A DNA stretch of 64,000 bases from Galaxea fascicularis (lineage: Eukaryota; Cnidaria; Anthozoa; Scleractinia; Euphylliidae). Shown piece by piece: positions 10,921 to 23,333 of the stretch. The notes beneath the pieces are model-generated. The model was not told the DNA's origin. It saw nothing but the letters and a program-made list of their open reading frames with translations, and did no database searches. Both the position numbers and the translations under genes were made by a program. The stretch's first letter is position 1, and each line of letters begins with the position of its first letter. The stretch covers positions 898,501-962,500 of the forward strand of contig OX419336.1 of assembly GCA_948470475.1 (NCBI GenBank), read 5' to 3'.

Positions 10921-12182
10921 AGTTTCACAAACGTTGATCCGTCTTAGCGATAAGGAACACGGGGAGCGACAACTCTAAGAAACGTTGTTTGAGCAGCACT
11001 ATGTGTAACTTTGAGTCCTGCCGGAAATTTGGAAGATCCTCCCGATTTTTATTTTTGTAAAATTGTCAAACTTCGCCTTTTCTCCTGCAACATCCCAGAG
11101 CTGTATCATATTTTTCACAAAAATTCCCAAATTTCCAGCTCAGCCGGATTCCCAGAAGAATTTTGTTTTTCTCCTGAAACATGCTTTCTTAGAGTTGTCA
11201 TCTCCCGAGGAATTAACGGTAGCTACAGGCTATACAATCTCTCTGGAATATGGCGTTCAACGAACTTGAACAGAAGTGGCGAAAAATACAAATAACGAGG
11301 GCAAAGATAAAATGTGCGGGAGTAATGAACACACCCACGTCTGTGTCCTATGGCGTTGGGATTTTAACTTTAATTTGAAGCTTTGAAGTGCGCCAGACTC
11401 GTTCATAAAAGTTTTTACACGGTTCTCCCTACTCCACCATTCCTTATGAGTGCCCACGCGCGAAAAGCGGAATTACGCGCGCTCTTCTACGATAACTGAA
11501 CTAACAAAATATTCACAACGCCTGACGCCAGTCAGGGAAGGGGTACTCCACATGATGGACTACACTCATCCAATCTTACATAATACGATAAGGTATACAG
11601 TGAAAGTTGGGGTCGCAAAAAGAGAAAATGTACGCAAAAACATGTAAAAGACCAAGCAGATATTCTTGCGAAATTGCGCTTGTCACCCCGGAAAAGAAGC
11701 TTTGGCTTATCCTCAAGGTAAACGAAAGGGCTTGAACTATATTGGACTAATTATATTGAAAACGCACCCCCTGCCACCATTCCCGTCTTTGTGTCAGTTC
11801 TTTCTCTTTAAAATCAGCTTGTTTCTTCCTTTTGGTAAATGGAAAACATTCACTTCACAATTATGATATAGAATAAACGTTCGTCATTGTTCAAAGGAAA
11901 AATCATTAGAGGGAGTATTTTTTAAAAGTTTTAAGCATTTTTTAGTTGTGCTCGTAAAAATAAACTGAGTCTCAGTAAAACATCTGTTGAGCTTTTCTTT
12001 TGTTTGCCATGGTAAAGAGATCGAGCCAATTTGAGGGTGAATCGTTTGACCGAGGACGCAACAGAACGACAACAGCCTGGAACTTAGGTGCAAGACCTCT
12101 TGATGACATGTGTTTTTCCAAATTGGTGGAGTTGTACGTGTATCTTTATGCAGTATGATTGCGGAAACAAAATGGCTGCAGC
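10921..12182. other. intergenic between HIRAN relic and receptor 3' end
   Basis: Several short frames without recognisable features. The 3' UTR of the minus-strand receptor should lie in the right-hand part. I did not find a canonical AATAAA on the minus strand close to the stop codon, so its 3' end is undefined. Confidence 0.5.
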
Positions 12183-13921
12183 TCAAACAAAGGCCGGCTT
12201 TTCCCATGAGCGGTAACCATTCATCTCTTTGTAGGAAGCATATGACTTAAGTGAGCTACTTTCTTTCCGCGAATTCGCTCCTCTAAAAGAGTTTCCCCTC
12301 GCTGAGCGAAGGGAAGTCATCTCACTATAGAACGACCGCTCCAGAGCCATGTCTTGCCGATGGACTCCAGGGACAAAAAAGCATGAGAACGCAAGAAGCT
12401 TCTTGAAAGCTGTTTGGAAGTCTTTGTTCATACAGGCGTAAATGATTGGGTTCAGCACACTGTTGACGTAATGCAGCCACTTCGCAGCAAGAACCGACTC
12501 TTTGGGGAGGGGCCGGCAACTTTCGCACAGAGCGTAAATTAGGTTCAAAATAAAGAAAGGCGCCCAACAAACAACGAAAGCACCAATGACTGCCGCCACT
12601 GTCTTAGCGGCCTTTAGTTCTTTGGACAGAAGAAATCTCTTGGGGCTTCCGTGAACGGTGAGAATCATTTTCTTAATTTGGTGGCGAGCGGCCTTAAACA
12701 TTTTCATGTAACATGCTAACATGACGATTAACGGAACGAAAAAACACGACACGCTGACTGTCAGCTCATAAGCCGGTGGAGGCACCGACCAAATGATAAG
12801 CTTAAGCAAAGCCATGAAAATCGAGAACAACCATATGGAGAAGATGGCCAATAATACCTTAGAAGTCGTCATCTTGTCGTGATACGTAAGGGGTGAAGAG
12901 ATGCAAATGTATCGCTCAAGACTGATGAAGCAGAGGTGAAGGATAGAGGCTACTCCACAGAGGATGTCAACACAGCTCCAGACCTGACATAAATAGAATG
13001 AATAGTTGAACTATACTGCAAAAGACAAAACAAAAAAGCTGTGCTGGAGTGGAAGACTGTCAATCATAAAACGTTAGATGCCAAGTAGGTGCCATGTTCA
13101 GTGTTGGTAGTGGTCAGAAAACAAGATGAATTTTTTTGCTTCAGTAAATGTGGGATCGCGACACGTATGAAAAGAATAGTGCGCGTATTCGTAGTGTTTC
13201 CCTCAAATCCCTTGCGTGTTAGGTGAATCATCACACAAATAATTTATAAGTCATTTTAAATGGTGGTCATGATTGTCAATTAAATTCCTTTCAGTAAAAA
13301 TTTGATTTTGAAAACTGTGTAAGCATTCGTGTGAATAGAGTATTTACTTTTCGCGATCAAGGCCCATGGCCGGGTTGATTTGTAATGGGCATCCTGCGTA
13401 CTGCCAGGATCAGCAGTTTTTTTCAAAAGGGACCTGTGTGAGAAAGAAAGGGTACACTTTTAGCCCCAACCATGAAATGAGCTCATCATAATGAAGAACA
13501 AGGGGACAAGTCTCAATCTTTGCCTGGCGGGATTATAGCCTATAGTACGGGGGTCCGTTCCAGAGAAATGACGGAGGCCAGTTTTTTGAACTGAGATTAA
13601 ACTATAGGAGGAAAGGTTCTCAACCTGCTGTATCCATGAATCAAACATCCACTTGGGCCCAGTGATGAGATAAGCAAACCAAACTGGCATAGACACTGTG
13701 GCCACAAGAATATCAGCAACGGCGAGAGACACTATGAAGTAGTTTGTCATCGTGCGAAGTTTTTGAAACACCCCGAATGCAATGACGACCAAAAAATTCC
13801 CGAAAAGAGCCATGATGATGATTATGACAAGGAAAGTCGTGGAAATTAGAATGGTCTTGTTGTCAAATTTCTCCTCCATTGCTGTTCCGTTGCTTCCTGT
13901 TGTTGGTGCGGAGGTAGTCAT
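12183..13921 (-). CDS. class A GPCR, amine-receptor-like, two exons
   Basis: Exon 1 is 13921-13625 (99 codons) and exon 2 is 12983-12183, giving 365 residues. Splicing uses CAG|GTTGAG and TTTATGTCAG|GTC, phase 0. The ATG at 13921 lies seven bases after a strong acceptor (CTTTATATTTCAG), so an in-frame ATG farther upstream is probably intronic. Visible: sequons at Asn11 and Asn21; GN 41-42 in TM1; LAVAD 66-70 in TM2; Asp105 of TM3 at the amine-binding position; ERY 122-124; TM4 Trp150; second loop PPPAYEL from 167; TM5 Pro183; TM6 Glu221 and CWAPFF 238-243; third-loop cysteines 252 and 255; Tyr271 and NPIIY 277-281 in TM7; then a Ser-rich tail. It should be a plasma-membrane receptor for a small amine-like ligand. 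The usual TM3 cysteine is Gln98, so the standard disulfide is absent. A close paralogue is at 26488-27504. Ligand unknown. Confidence 0.85.
12984..13624 (-). other. phase-0 intron of the amine-like receptor
   Basis: 641 bases between GT (13624-13623) and AG (12985-12984) on the minus strand. The acceptor is T-rich. Joining the flanks restores a continuous TM2-loop-TM3 sequence that aligns with the intronless paralogue at 26488-27504. Reading through the donor instead gives a tail with no receptor features. Confidence 0.8.
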
Positions 13922-13928
13922 ATCAAAA

Positions 13929-13945
13929 CTGAAATATAAAGATAA
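13929..13945 (-). promoter_or_regulatory. probable 3' splice site before the start codon
   Basis: On the minus strand the sequence TTATCTTTATATTTCAG ends seven bases before the ATG at 13921. It is a strong acceptor consensus and implies a 5'-UTR intron. It decides the start codon, because the upstream in-frame ATG at 14014 would be removed by splicing. Confidence 0.6.
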
Positions 13946-15849
13946 AACATTTCTTAAAAGACACGTGAAGATATGAAATGCCTTGTGTGGCACTTTAAAA
14001 TGCAATGCCATCATTGATAACTTGAAAAAGAAATTTGAATATAATTAACAGAGGAAAAAGCTGTTGAGTCCTTCTGAAGATCTAGAATTCCATATTCTTC
14101 GAAACTGTTATTGATCAAAATGGCCAGCATTTGGTGGTTGAATTTCAGAAAGTTTATGCAAAACCCTGAATACATGGGTCTATACTTCCTATTTTCAAGT
14201 GCACTAAGATTCGTTCCTGTATTCTCACGCACAGATAGGCCCCCATTTATTTTTGGGCTAGATAAAAATTGATCAATTAAAAGCACGCTATCTGCAAGAA
14301 TGACCTCTTTTCCAACAGCTACATAAAAAGCGTTGGTTTTGATAAGAAAGATTGAAACTGTAATGATTTTTTTCTCTCTCAGTAGTTGCTTCTAACTCTC
14401 GCTTTTGTACATAAGATTTTAATAAGAGAATGGTTCAAAACTTTTTTTATCAGTGAAACTGGTACTGAGTTTATTCAAATATAAAGAAAAAAGGACTTTA
14501 TTTTTATGGCTTTGCACTTGTGAATATTCAAAATTAATTTAATGGAAGACAGCTGTAAACTAGATAGATTCAGCTGCTTTAGCTTCCGCAAACAATCTCA
14601 GTTATCTTATTTTTTACTCATGCACGAAGTATGTCAAAGGTTAACGATTCCCACGTCGTCTTGAAGTATATTTGTAAGGTTAACATAACGGCCGGTATGA
14701 AGCTGAAAGAAACGCTCGCCACATTACACAAGCTATTATCATGAACTTCCCAGATCAAAGGTTTGCAGCTAACCTTAATTGATAGTTGTGAGGTCGTGGT
14801 ATGCTAATACAATGCAGTTTGTTGTAAAGCCGTTGTCGCCCTTGCGTTGAAATTCACACAAGAAAAGTATGCGCTGATCTGAGGAAATTATGAACTACTT
14901 AGGTTCTTTAACGCGAAATATTCATTGAATCTGATTGGTTTAAAGTAATCAGACTCGCATTCTTAATTCCTGAGAAGAGCAAATAGAGCGCTTCCATTCG
15001 ATCGCTCAAACAACACTGAAACAACCAGTTTACGAGAAACCATCACTGATCAGCCAGTGTCTCGACAAAATGGTACTGAAATAGTTCTCTTTAGACACAA
15101 TCATTATGGGAGGCTTTAATACTTACGAAGAGCTAATTTATAGGTTGGGCCGAAGGTTGCCATAGTTAATTATACGTGAACACGGAGTGTTTTTCGAGTC
15201 TCGTAAAACTAAAACAGTTTTTACTAAGAACGGCAACACAACGAGATTACAAGGAATCAATTAGACATGTAGCCGGCGCTGAGAGTGGGAAATGTGTGCT
15301 TGCAAGCACGGATGAAAAAATAGCGCGAGTTTTGTAAGCCAATCACAGATTGTAAACCAAACCAAACCCGCATTACTTTCGACACCTAATTAAAAAGCGT
15401 TCTAGAACGCCTTTTCGAAGACTTGTTAAGGTTATACAAATTCAATTTTTCTAAAAAGCGAAAAAATTCTTACAGAAAAGGAGTTTTGCGGCTTGGACCC
15501 GAAAATGAAAGCACCCGCTCACGATCATACAGAACTGAGAAGTAAATTATTAAAAAAGCAAACGAAGAAGAATCGATTGCACCGGATAATTTGATAGAGA
15601 TATTACGCTGACGAATATGGAAAGAGAACACAACGAGATATTTAAGCAGAGCGGATACCTAACGCTTGGTCAAACAGTAGTAGCTTGGTTGTTTTTATCT
15701 CGGAAAAAGACTTCATGATCAGTTACCTTTAAAAGCATTTCATACCTGTGCTTGAGGAAATACCACTCGTGGAAGAAATTGTTCACCACGAAGAACTGGC
15801 AGACATGAAAATGAGGCATTTCTGGTTTCAAGTCAAGCAACAAAGTCGC
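13946..15849. other. intergenic, no gene seen
   Basis: AT-rich. It probably contains the 5' non-coding exon(s) and promoter of the amine-like receptor at 12183-13921, but I cannot place them. Confidence 0.45.
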
Positions 15850-16018
15850 TGCCGGGATACCGGCACCGCGATACCGGGATCTCGGCTAACCGGGCTGGCC
15901 CGGTTGTCATGTAATCGCGGAGTTGATTTTTGTTGCGTTTAACAAACGTGCCGAGATCCCGGCAAACTGACCCCAGCCCGGCTAACCGGGCCAGCCCGCC
16001 TCATGTAATCAGGCCCTC
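15850..16018. repeat. GC-rich palindromic repeat (GGCTAACCGGGC family)
   Basis: CCGGGATCTCGG (15874-15885) pairs with CCGAGATCCCGG (15951-15962). The words GGCTAACCGGGCTGGCCCG plus TCATGTAATC (15884-15916) recur in direct orientation at 15979-16010. The segment is strikingly GC-rich against its AT-rich surroundings, and its right end is TCATGTAATCAGGCCCTCA. This has the form of a fold-back or MITE-like insertion. The left terminus is unclear and no coding capacity is seen. Confidence 0.65.
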
Positions 16019-19000
16019 AGTGCGCTGCTTTATGCGCTGTAGTCCACATCAATGAAAAATTTATTTGATATTGAATATTTCTCATTTGAAATATCAACTG
16101 ATCTATTCAAACTCTCGGTTCCAAAAGAAGAACGTTCGTCTGTAAGACTAATTGTGACTAATTCAGTTGTTACCTTAAAAGTGATTGATTTTTCCAAGGT
16201 TAAATAAAAATAACATTTGTTATGGTATTGAATTTATACTGATAAAAAAAAACCAGATAGGCATCATTCACACACTAGAACAGCGGTTACCGAACAACAG
16301 TCCTCGAGCATTACTCATTGTGATGATGGCCCAGCGAGTTTCTGGGAAACTGTTATTCCTCACGATCTTTCTACAAACTGCTTGGAATAAACAACCGTTC
16401 TTATTGCATTTCAACAAAATATTTCCTGGACTGATCCCTTCAAAGGGTGGTTAAAATCGTTCAAGGTCATGAAAATAAAATCTATCATGCGAAACATACT
16501 AAATGCGAAACATGCTAATGTAGAACCTTAGGGAAGCGCCATGCATGGAGCGAATTAATACGGTACTAAATTGTAGCTCTGGAAGAAAGAGCGTTACAGA
16601 TAGTTATGGATGGACTGGCGAAAGTTTGTAAAACACTTATTTTGTTGTCGGAGTAAAAATAGAAATCTCGAAAAGATCTTTGTTTATCTTTGTGGGACGG
16701 CCCTCTCGATTCTCCTCTTGAATTACCAGGGCTTGAACCGGCTTCTTGTTTTCCTCGTTACGGGTTTATGTTAGTTCACTAGCAGTGCTAGTCGAGTTTA
16801 CAGATTTGATGACCTACGCCTCAAAACTGAAGCGTTGGTACCTGTCCAAGACAGTGAAATGAAGCCTCGATGAACTCTTTATTGTGCGAAATTGTTAAGT
16901 TCAAAGAACTGCTTCCTCTTACAGATTCAAAGCACCGTCAACAACAGATGGCTGACTATGTGGTTTCTTTCATACATGAAACTTTTCGTCCAGGCCAAGA
17001 ATTCTCAATCGGTCATCCCGATCATGCACAAGATCCTTGACAGTAAATAAAACAAGAAATCAAATAGATTTCCTTCTGTTTGGGTTCTCAGAGTCTTATA
17101 ATGTCATTGTTTAGTGGTTATTAATGAATCTTGTCGGATATCTTTCACTAAACTATCGGCGTTTCGCTTCGGCTTCTGTAAAGAAATGGAAACGTGATTT
17201 CAGCTTGGGTGAGATTATAGCTGGGTAATTAACCTTAGCACTAAATAAAATTGTTATCGGCATATATTGTAAGAAGCATGATGATCAGTAAAATAACAAT
17301 AAAGTACATAAAATCACTCGATATCCCCAAACGTGTTCGGTGTTATTTTTGTAATTTTTTTTGAGAAGGGAAAAGCATGGCGCTGTTTTTGCTATTAATT
17401 TTGTTTTACCCGGACTCAATGTCCATTTCTGGTCTCGCTGCTTGCGCAGCCGGGTTTCTAGCCATGGTGCTTAAAAGCAACCTGTCACAGAGCTTATCAG
17501 TAAACCATCAAGATTCCTTTTTTCCTACTAGCCTTTTTTAAAAAAGAGATGCTTATGGCAGTGTGCTTTGGTTTGTTTGCAAGGTAGTCTAATTCGGTAA
17601 TGGTACATAAAGAGTTACGGCTTTTCATGCCCCTTTCTCCCACGCACATAAACCGTACAACAATAATTTTAAGAGCTCAAGGATGTGGGTAACTTCATTC
17701 CTTACCTCAGTTTATGATATTCGTTGAGCTGCCCAAGCTGCTAGGTAAAGATAAGATGAGCACGAAAATCAAAGGTAATTTTGGCGCCACCATAAATTAA
17801 TCATTCGAGAGTTAAGACGAACCGATCGTTCGTTGATAAACTTAGTTTTTTACGTTTATCATTTGCATCGTGCCTGTAAGAATATTGTTTATTTCACGTC
17901 ATATGTGTAAGTGTGAATATATTGAAAGCTTTGATGGATAGCAAAAGGGTTAGAAAGTATGATAAGTATTGCGGTGTCTTTGAACATTATGACATAATTG
18001 CCAAGGTTACCTTAACCAATCAACTCACAGCATTCCGTACTGATTACGCTTTTGATTGAAAATAATAAATTGTGGTATTTTTTTGGTGCAATTATAATGT
18101 AACAGAGAAATGAAAATGACTATTTTTTTCTGATAATTACAATCTTGCTAATATACTAAAAAAATAGAGGTTGAAATATTGCATTAAGGGTTTGAAAGCT
18201 TTTCATCCAGCATTCGTCAAACCAAATAAAGGACATTTAAGTATGATGGCGCATTTTTTCGCACAGCAGTTACCCGGAAATATTGCCAAAATCTAGCAAG
18301 ATAAGAGTATTCTGGAAAGACATAAATAACGTTTTTTGCTTGAAGAGAATGCATCTCAAGGGGTCACCTTAATTATTTTTGTGAAAATATATAAAGATTG
18401 CCGGGTTAGATTGACAAGAAAACACTGCGCTATTTTAACAAACATGCAAATTTCTCGCATTGCTTTAAAAAATGTCGTGTAGTGACGAACTACGATAAAC
18501 ATGCCGGGGAAGGGAAAACGTGTTCTAAAGTGGTGGATGATAAATACTGTTTCGAGAAAATCCATAAAACCTGAACGCCCCAAAAGGCAAACTCGAAACA
18601 GACCAATAACTGCTGCTCCATAAATTACAGACTTCCCTAGAAGATAATTAATCACTTAGATAAGTTCGGAATTGAATAGAAAGCAGATGGAGAATATGGC
18701 TACTTTACTAATCATATCTTGGACAAAAAGCACATCCTAACTTCAATCTTCACACAGGAGGTGTGTAGTACAGTACACCAAACTTTTAACAGTTTATAAG
18801 CATCACGTGTTGGTTGTTTTCTACTCAGTAAGAGGCGAAGAGAACCGATCTGTCTTTTAAAAAAAATGCCGGGTAAGTCAACAACATCTACAGAACTTTT
18901 GTTTGGTTTTTGGAAGATACATTAATCATTTTCAAAAGAACAGTTTGAAGGAAAAGAGTAGAATAATTTTCAGTTTAAACTAATGAAGTAAACTCCTTAA

Positions 19001-20510
19001 TTTTTAAGGTGAACCACGACTTTCTCATAGTCATAATGTATTCTCAACACTTTTGAATGATATCTTTTTGCAGTACCAAATTACAGCAGTTAGCCTTGGG
19101 GTGTGCAAGATGTGTACCGGCACAGCCTACTTGTGCTCTCCATGACGCCAATTCAGTAAAAATATTAGAAAATAGAAGTTAGACATTGCATGCAACTGAT
19201 AAAGATGACTGGTCTTGTGTTTTTTTCGGCAATCGCATTTCAAGTGTTTGTCTGAGTCTGAAATGGTCCGTGGCGTTATTCTTTGAAAATTTTCTAATTT
19301 GCATTATTAAACTGCGGCTGGAGACTTAATAATCCATTTCGTGAAGGGAGTAACTTAGCGGAAAAACCGGTTATTTATTAGGTAGGAGGTAATCGTTCTT
19401 GTATTTTCTGTTCTTATTCCATTTCTTCAACGCTTTTAAAGCCTATCACAGTTTAGATAACTGACGCTAGCGCACATAAAGGCAATCGCACCCCCTCGTA
19501 GAGCCAAAACCAATTGCTCTGAGTTTTAGTTAGAACTCGTGTTATGATTTTCTATCTAAGTACATGTGACATTTTTACTGAGGAAAGAGAAAAGTGGGCC
19601 TGGATATTCTCGCCTTAGGGTCCAGTCTAGGGTCCAGTAAGATTGGTTCGCTGTGAAGTCAGTGGTACCTTTGATTACGACTTTCTGGATTTTCTGATTG
19701 AGCAAGACCTGCCGCTATTTCGTGCGTGCTTACACGTCTTTTAATGACAAAAAAAAAACCGTTAATACTCATAACGGAAAGGTGATTTTCATCAAGATAT
19801 CGAATCTTGGGTTAATTTATCAAAGCAGCTAGACAAAAGGCTGCATGTAGAGTAATAGCTTTTGATTAACCCGAACCATCCTTTATCGAATGTTGTTGTT
19901 GTGCTCCAAGAAAGGAAAGCCGTTTTTACAATGCCATCTGTCCAATCCTTTATAAATTAAAATTTGGATTGAACGCATGAAAGAACCTCGATGAGTTAAA
20001 TATGCGTAAAATTTGTTAGTAGTTTGACACTTTCAGATAGGGATGACTATGCGTATGGTGAAGCCGACACACCTCAATTCAAATTAGTAGCTTTAATTTG
20101 TCTTCTTTGCTCCCAGTGTTGTCGCAAGTTCATAGCTTCCGTAGTTGCTATGCTCAATGTATAAATCTGCACAAGTATATTTTCTATTTTCCAGGGAGAT
20201 TAAGGTTGCGGGGGATACATGGCCATGAATATATATTCATAAGGCAAAAATATAGGTAGGGTTAGTCGAGGAAAAGCCGATTTCACTAATACTTTATAGA
20301 GATATTGGGGAATACTTGAAGTGCACAAGGATTGCTTTTTACTAAATAAACCCTCTTTCCGGCAATGCTGTATGCTACTAAAGTTAATTTTTTTGTAAAA
20401 CGTGGTGTTTCATCAAAGTTTTCTCCTCTAGTGAAAAACAAAGAAAGTTGATTTTACCACTCAGTGAGCAGTCAAAACCTCAAGTCTTCGCGGGCCGTCT
20501 TTATTCTAAA
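16019..20510. other. intergenic, no gene seen
   Basis: About 4.5 kb of AT-rich sequence with only short unsupported frames. I found no splice-supported exon, tRNA or clear transposon terminus. Runs of A or T near 19750 and 17350 are simple low complexity. Confidence 0.5.
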
Positions 20511-20588
20511 CCCCCGACGCAGTCGATTTTTAGGGGAGTCGTATTTCACAGGTGAAATACGACTCCTTTAAAAACGACTGCGTGGGAG
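20511..20588. repeat. long near-perfect hairpin
   Basis: The left arm contains ACGCAGTCGATTTTTAGGGG and GAGTCGTATTTCAC. The right arm contains TGAAATACGACTCC and AAAAACGACTGCGTGGGAGG, reverse-complementary with few mismatches. Each arm is about 37 bp and the loop is only a few bases. It is probably a minimal fold-back element. A structured RNA is the alternative. Confidence 0.75.
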
Positions 20589-21117
20589 GCTATCTTGATT
20601 CGTGCGGCGGGCAGCTTCTTCTTGAGTCGGTAGCGGCTCTAAATCTTTGTAAAAAAAAAAAAAAGAAACCGAACCGTCCTTTCGTGAAAAGGACGAGAAA
20701 AATTGAAGGAGAAGATATTTCCGCGTAGGTTGTTTACTGCTACATACAAACATGTGACCAGAAAAATTCACCAGATAAGATTACGTCACACGGAGAACTT
20801 CACTTGACGTAATTTGCACACTTTCGGGAAGCCTTTAGAAAAGTTATCTTCATCATATTAAACGAAGACACAATGTTTAAACTTTAAGGCCTGTACCTTA
20901 TCTTATTATGGAAAGGTCGTGCAATAGAACCCTTTGATTTTTGTCATCGTAGTTCTCGTGAACCTCGGCTGCTATTTTCATGTTTTAGGTTTTAACCGCT
21001 AATTGTTCGTTTTGATAAAAGAGAAAAGGTTATCATTTTTTATCTTAAAAACTGTGTAATATTGAATGAATGTGAATATATGAAATCATATATTTGAACT
21101 GCGGATTAAAAGTTGTA

Positions 21118-21151
21118 AACACCGCTTGAGCATTACCGCTCAAGTGGTGTT
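21118..21151. repeat. 14-bp stem hairpin with 6-base loop
   Basis: AACACCGCTTGAGC and GCTCAAGTGGTGTT flank the loop ATTACC, with a single mismatch that would be a G-U pair in RNA on one strand. It stands alone in AT-rich DNA. It could be a tiny fold-back repeat or a small structured RNA element. Confidence 0.6.
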
Positions 21152-22279
21152 CATATTGTGATGATCACTTACACCGATCTTCATGTATTATATTGCTTTG
21201 TAATTAAGATCGATAAAATGTGAACTCTGATCCCGCAATTAGTTTTTTTTTGTAATGCTCATTTGGATTTATAAAATTGAAGTTCATAACAAAACTTGAA
21301 AATCGCAATAAGTGGCGACAAGCTAGGAATGATTAAAATTATTAAGTGACTATAACGTCATAGCATTAATCAAATCACAAAATTGCGTGTTATCGTAAAA
21401 TGGTTATTGCCAGCGGCAGAGTATGTGAAATTTCCTGCACTTAAACTCTGACCGAACCAAATAAGATGCTTAATGACTCCTGATGGAATTTAGAAGAGAT
21501 AAAGGGTCTCTTTTCAACACACAAAACATTCCCACTTGAATCGAAATGTATTGATGGAAATACTGAAAACGAAAAACTGAAATTGATAAAATGTGTAAAG
21601 AGAAAGAGTCGTGGTTAAAACTGAAACTGTGACAGAGAGATCCAGGAAAAATGAATAAATAGAGAAATTAAGAAAATGTTTGTGCGGAACTTTCAGAATG
21701 CGCGCTTCATAAATGGCATCATAATCTGTAGGAGCATTTCGTGGTGACTCAAAGATGCTAAAATAATAATAAACAATGTGAACAAACTCTCTAAGCGTTC
21801 TCAAATGATATACAGAAATATAATGTCATACAGGTAAATCTTCTCTTGTTTATCAAAGTAGTGATTTAAACATATGTTAATTTGAAAATGGTGGCGATTT
21901 TAAATTTCAAGCCAAAATAATTTATATTTACGATCGAAGGGAGTAACATTTTATATATGTTGTTGCTTAATGTCTTTCTGCTCATGATGTATTGCGCGGG
22001 GCGAAATAAATCTTTTCTGACTTCAGGCACACGGCCGCTTCTAAAATTAAATGTCAAATTTTGTCAAATTCAAAATCAATTTCAATTGTCTTAAGCTTAC
22101 TTCATTATGGGAATAGAAGAAAAACATCCCTGAGTGAATTTTGCCATTAGCGCCACAAAGACAACAACTATAATAGAACCAAAGCTATGTTTGAAAACCT
22201 CAGTTGAAATCCTGGTCGATTGAACGGTGTCTCTACGTGATACTTTTCCAAACCATTTTTTCTATGTTGATCTATCATC

Positions 22280-22531
22280 ATGTTGAAACATGGCCGATTT
22301 TTCCTTGCCTCTTTGCTAATCATAAACCAATTTTATTTTGCTCAAAAAAGCGGAAATCCGGAAAATTTTAAAACAAGGATAGCTCACAGGCAAAAAAAGA
22401 ATCAATTGCCTCTGTTTACTTTAGTTTTAGGAGATGTTGTCACAAAAAGTCAAGAAAGAAAATTATGCTATGGAAGTGTGCCTCTTGTCAGAATGTCTTG
22501 CGTAAGATGTATGAATCTGTATGTAATTTAA
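22280..22531 (+). CDS. possible small secreted protein (83 aa), unrecognised
   Basis: True ATG start. The first 22 residues (MLKHGRFFLASLLIINQFYF) look like a signal peptide: a basic start, a hydrophobic core, then a polar segment. The rest is basic and includes three cysteines near the C-terminus (CYGSVPLVRMSCVRC). An ATTAAA poly(A)-like word follows within about 20 bases of the stop. I recognise no family, and an AT-rich random frame of this length is quite possible. No neighbours suggest a function. Confidence 0.2.
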   Translation: MLKHGRFFLASLLIINQFYFAQKSGNPENFKTRIAHRQKKNQLPLFTLVLGDVVTKSQERKLCYGSVPLVRMSCVRCMNLYVI

Positions 22532-23311
22532 GCATGATTTTTTTTTATTAAAGAGAGCTTGTAGTTTGAGATTTTTAGTTCATGTTACCTTTAAAATATG
22601 TTTTTGTTGACAAATCCAAAGTTCCGTTTCTGTACGAGCGAAAACGAATTTTGAATCTAAATGCGTTTGGAAAATTACTGAGTTTCGTTGGAGTAAACTT
22701 TGAATAATGAAAAAGGAAATCAGCGCAAAATGATTGCTAAAACATAACTGCGATTCTATTTCAGTCTTTGTTTCGGGGACATTCAACATCCTGGGAGCTC
22801 TATGAAACGGAAGAACGTTTTTCCCACCGCTATAAGTTCCATGCCATGAACTAGCGCAGATAAAAATAAACTTAGCTGTTGTCGTGAAGGTTATGAGTGC
22901 CAGACCGCTCGTTTGTAAGCTGTCATCAGGTGTAGTGGGGTTTGTAGCGTGGTTTTCATGTTAAAGCGAGCGCCCCAGGGATAATTGAAAAATAAAATGC
23001 AGAATTTATGATAACGCAACTGACATGTTTGTCTTTGTGTTTAGTTTTGTATCCCTACTTTTGTCAGCGAAGATCATTTTTGTCCACAGTGTGATAAACT
23101 AATGTCTGAAGTAACGTGCTTTAACATTTTACCTAAGATGCCTTGCCTTAGCGATCTCTGGATTTCGTTATGACCATGTCCTGAGAAAAGTAAGATGTAA
23201 TGCCACAAAAATGCTCAATTCTGTGTCATTCCGGCTACAAGCTTTCCATTTTAGTTTTTGACACGAGGAGATGTGATGTCAACGATTTGGATGTTACAGT
23301 TTTCAAAAGAA

Positions 23312-23333
23312 TGGAATACTAGCTAGTATTCCA
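23312..23333. repeat. perfect 22-bp palindrome
   Basis: The word GGAATACTAGCTAGTATTCC, with one more paired base on each side, equals its own reverse complement. No flanking repeat was identified. It could be a remnant of a TIR junction or chance. Confidence 0.7.

Noticed and set aside
13460..13624. Receptor exon 1 reading on past TM2 to a stop at 13460
   Set aside because: The extension lacks TM3 and has no receptor features. The GT donor at 13624 and acceptor at 12984 restore a proper TM3 matching the paralogue.
13922..14014. Longer N-terminus for the two-exon receptor starting at an upstream in-frame ATG
   Set aside because: A strong splice acceptor ends at 13929, so the upstream ATG most likely lies in an intron. 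The shorter start gives a normal glycosylated N-terminus.
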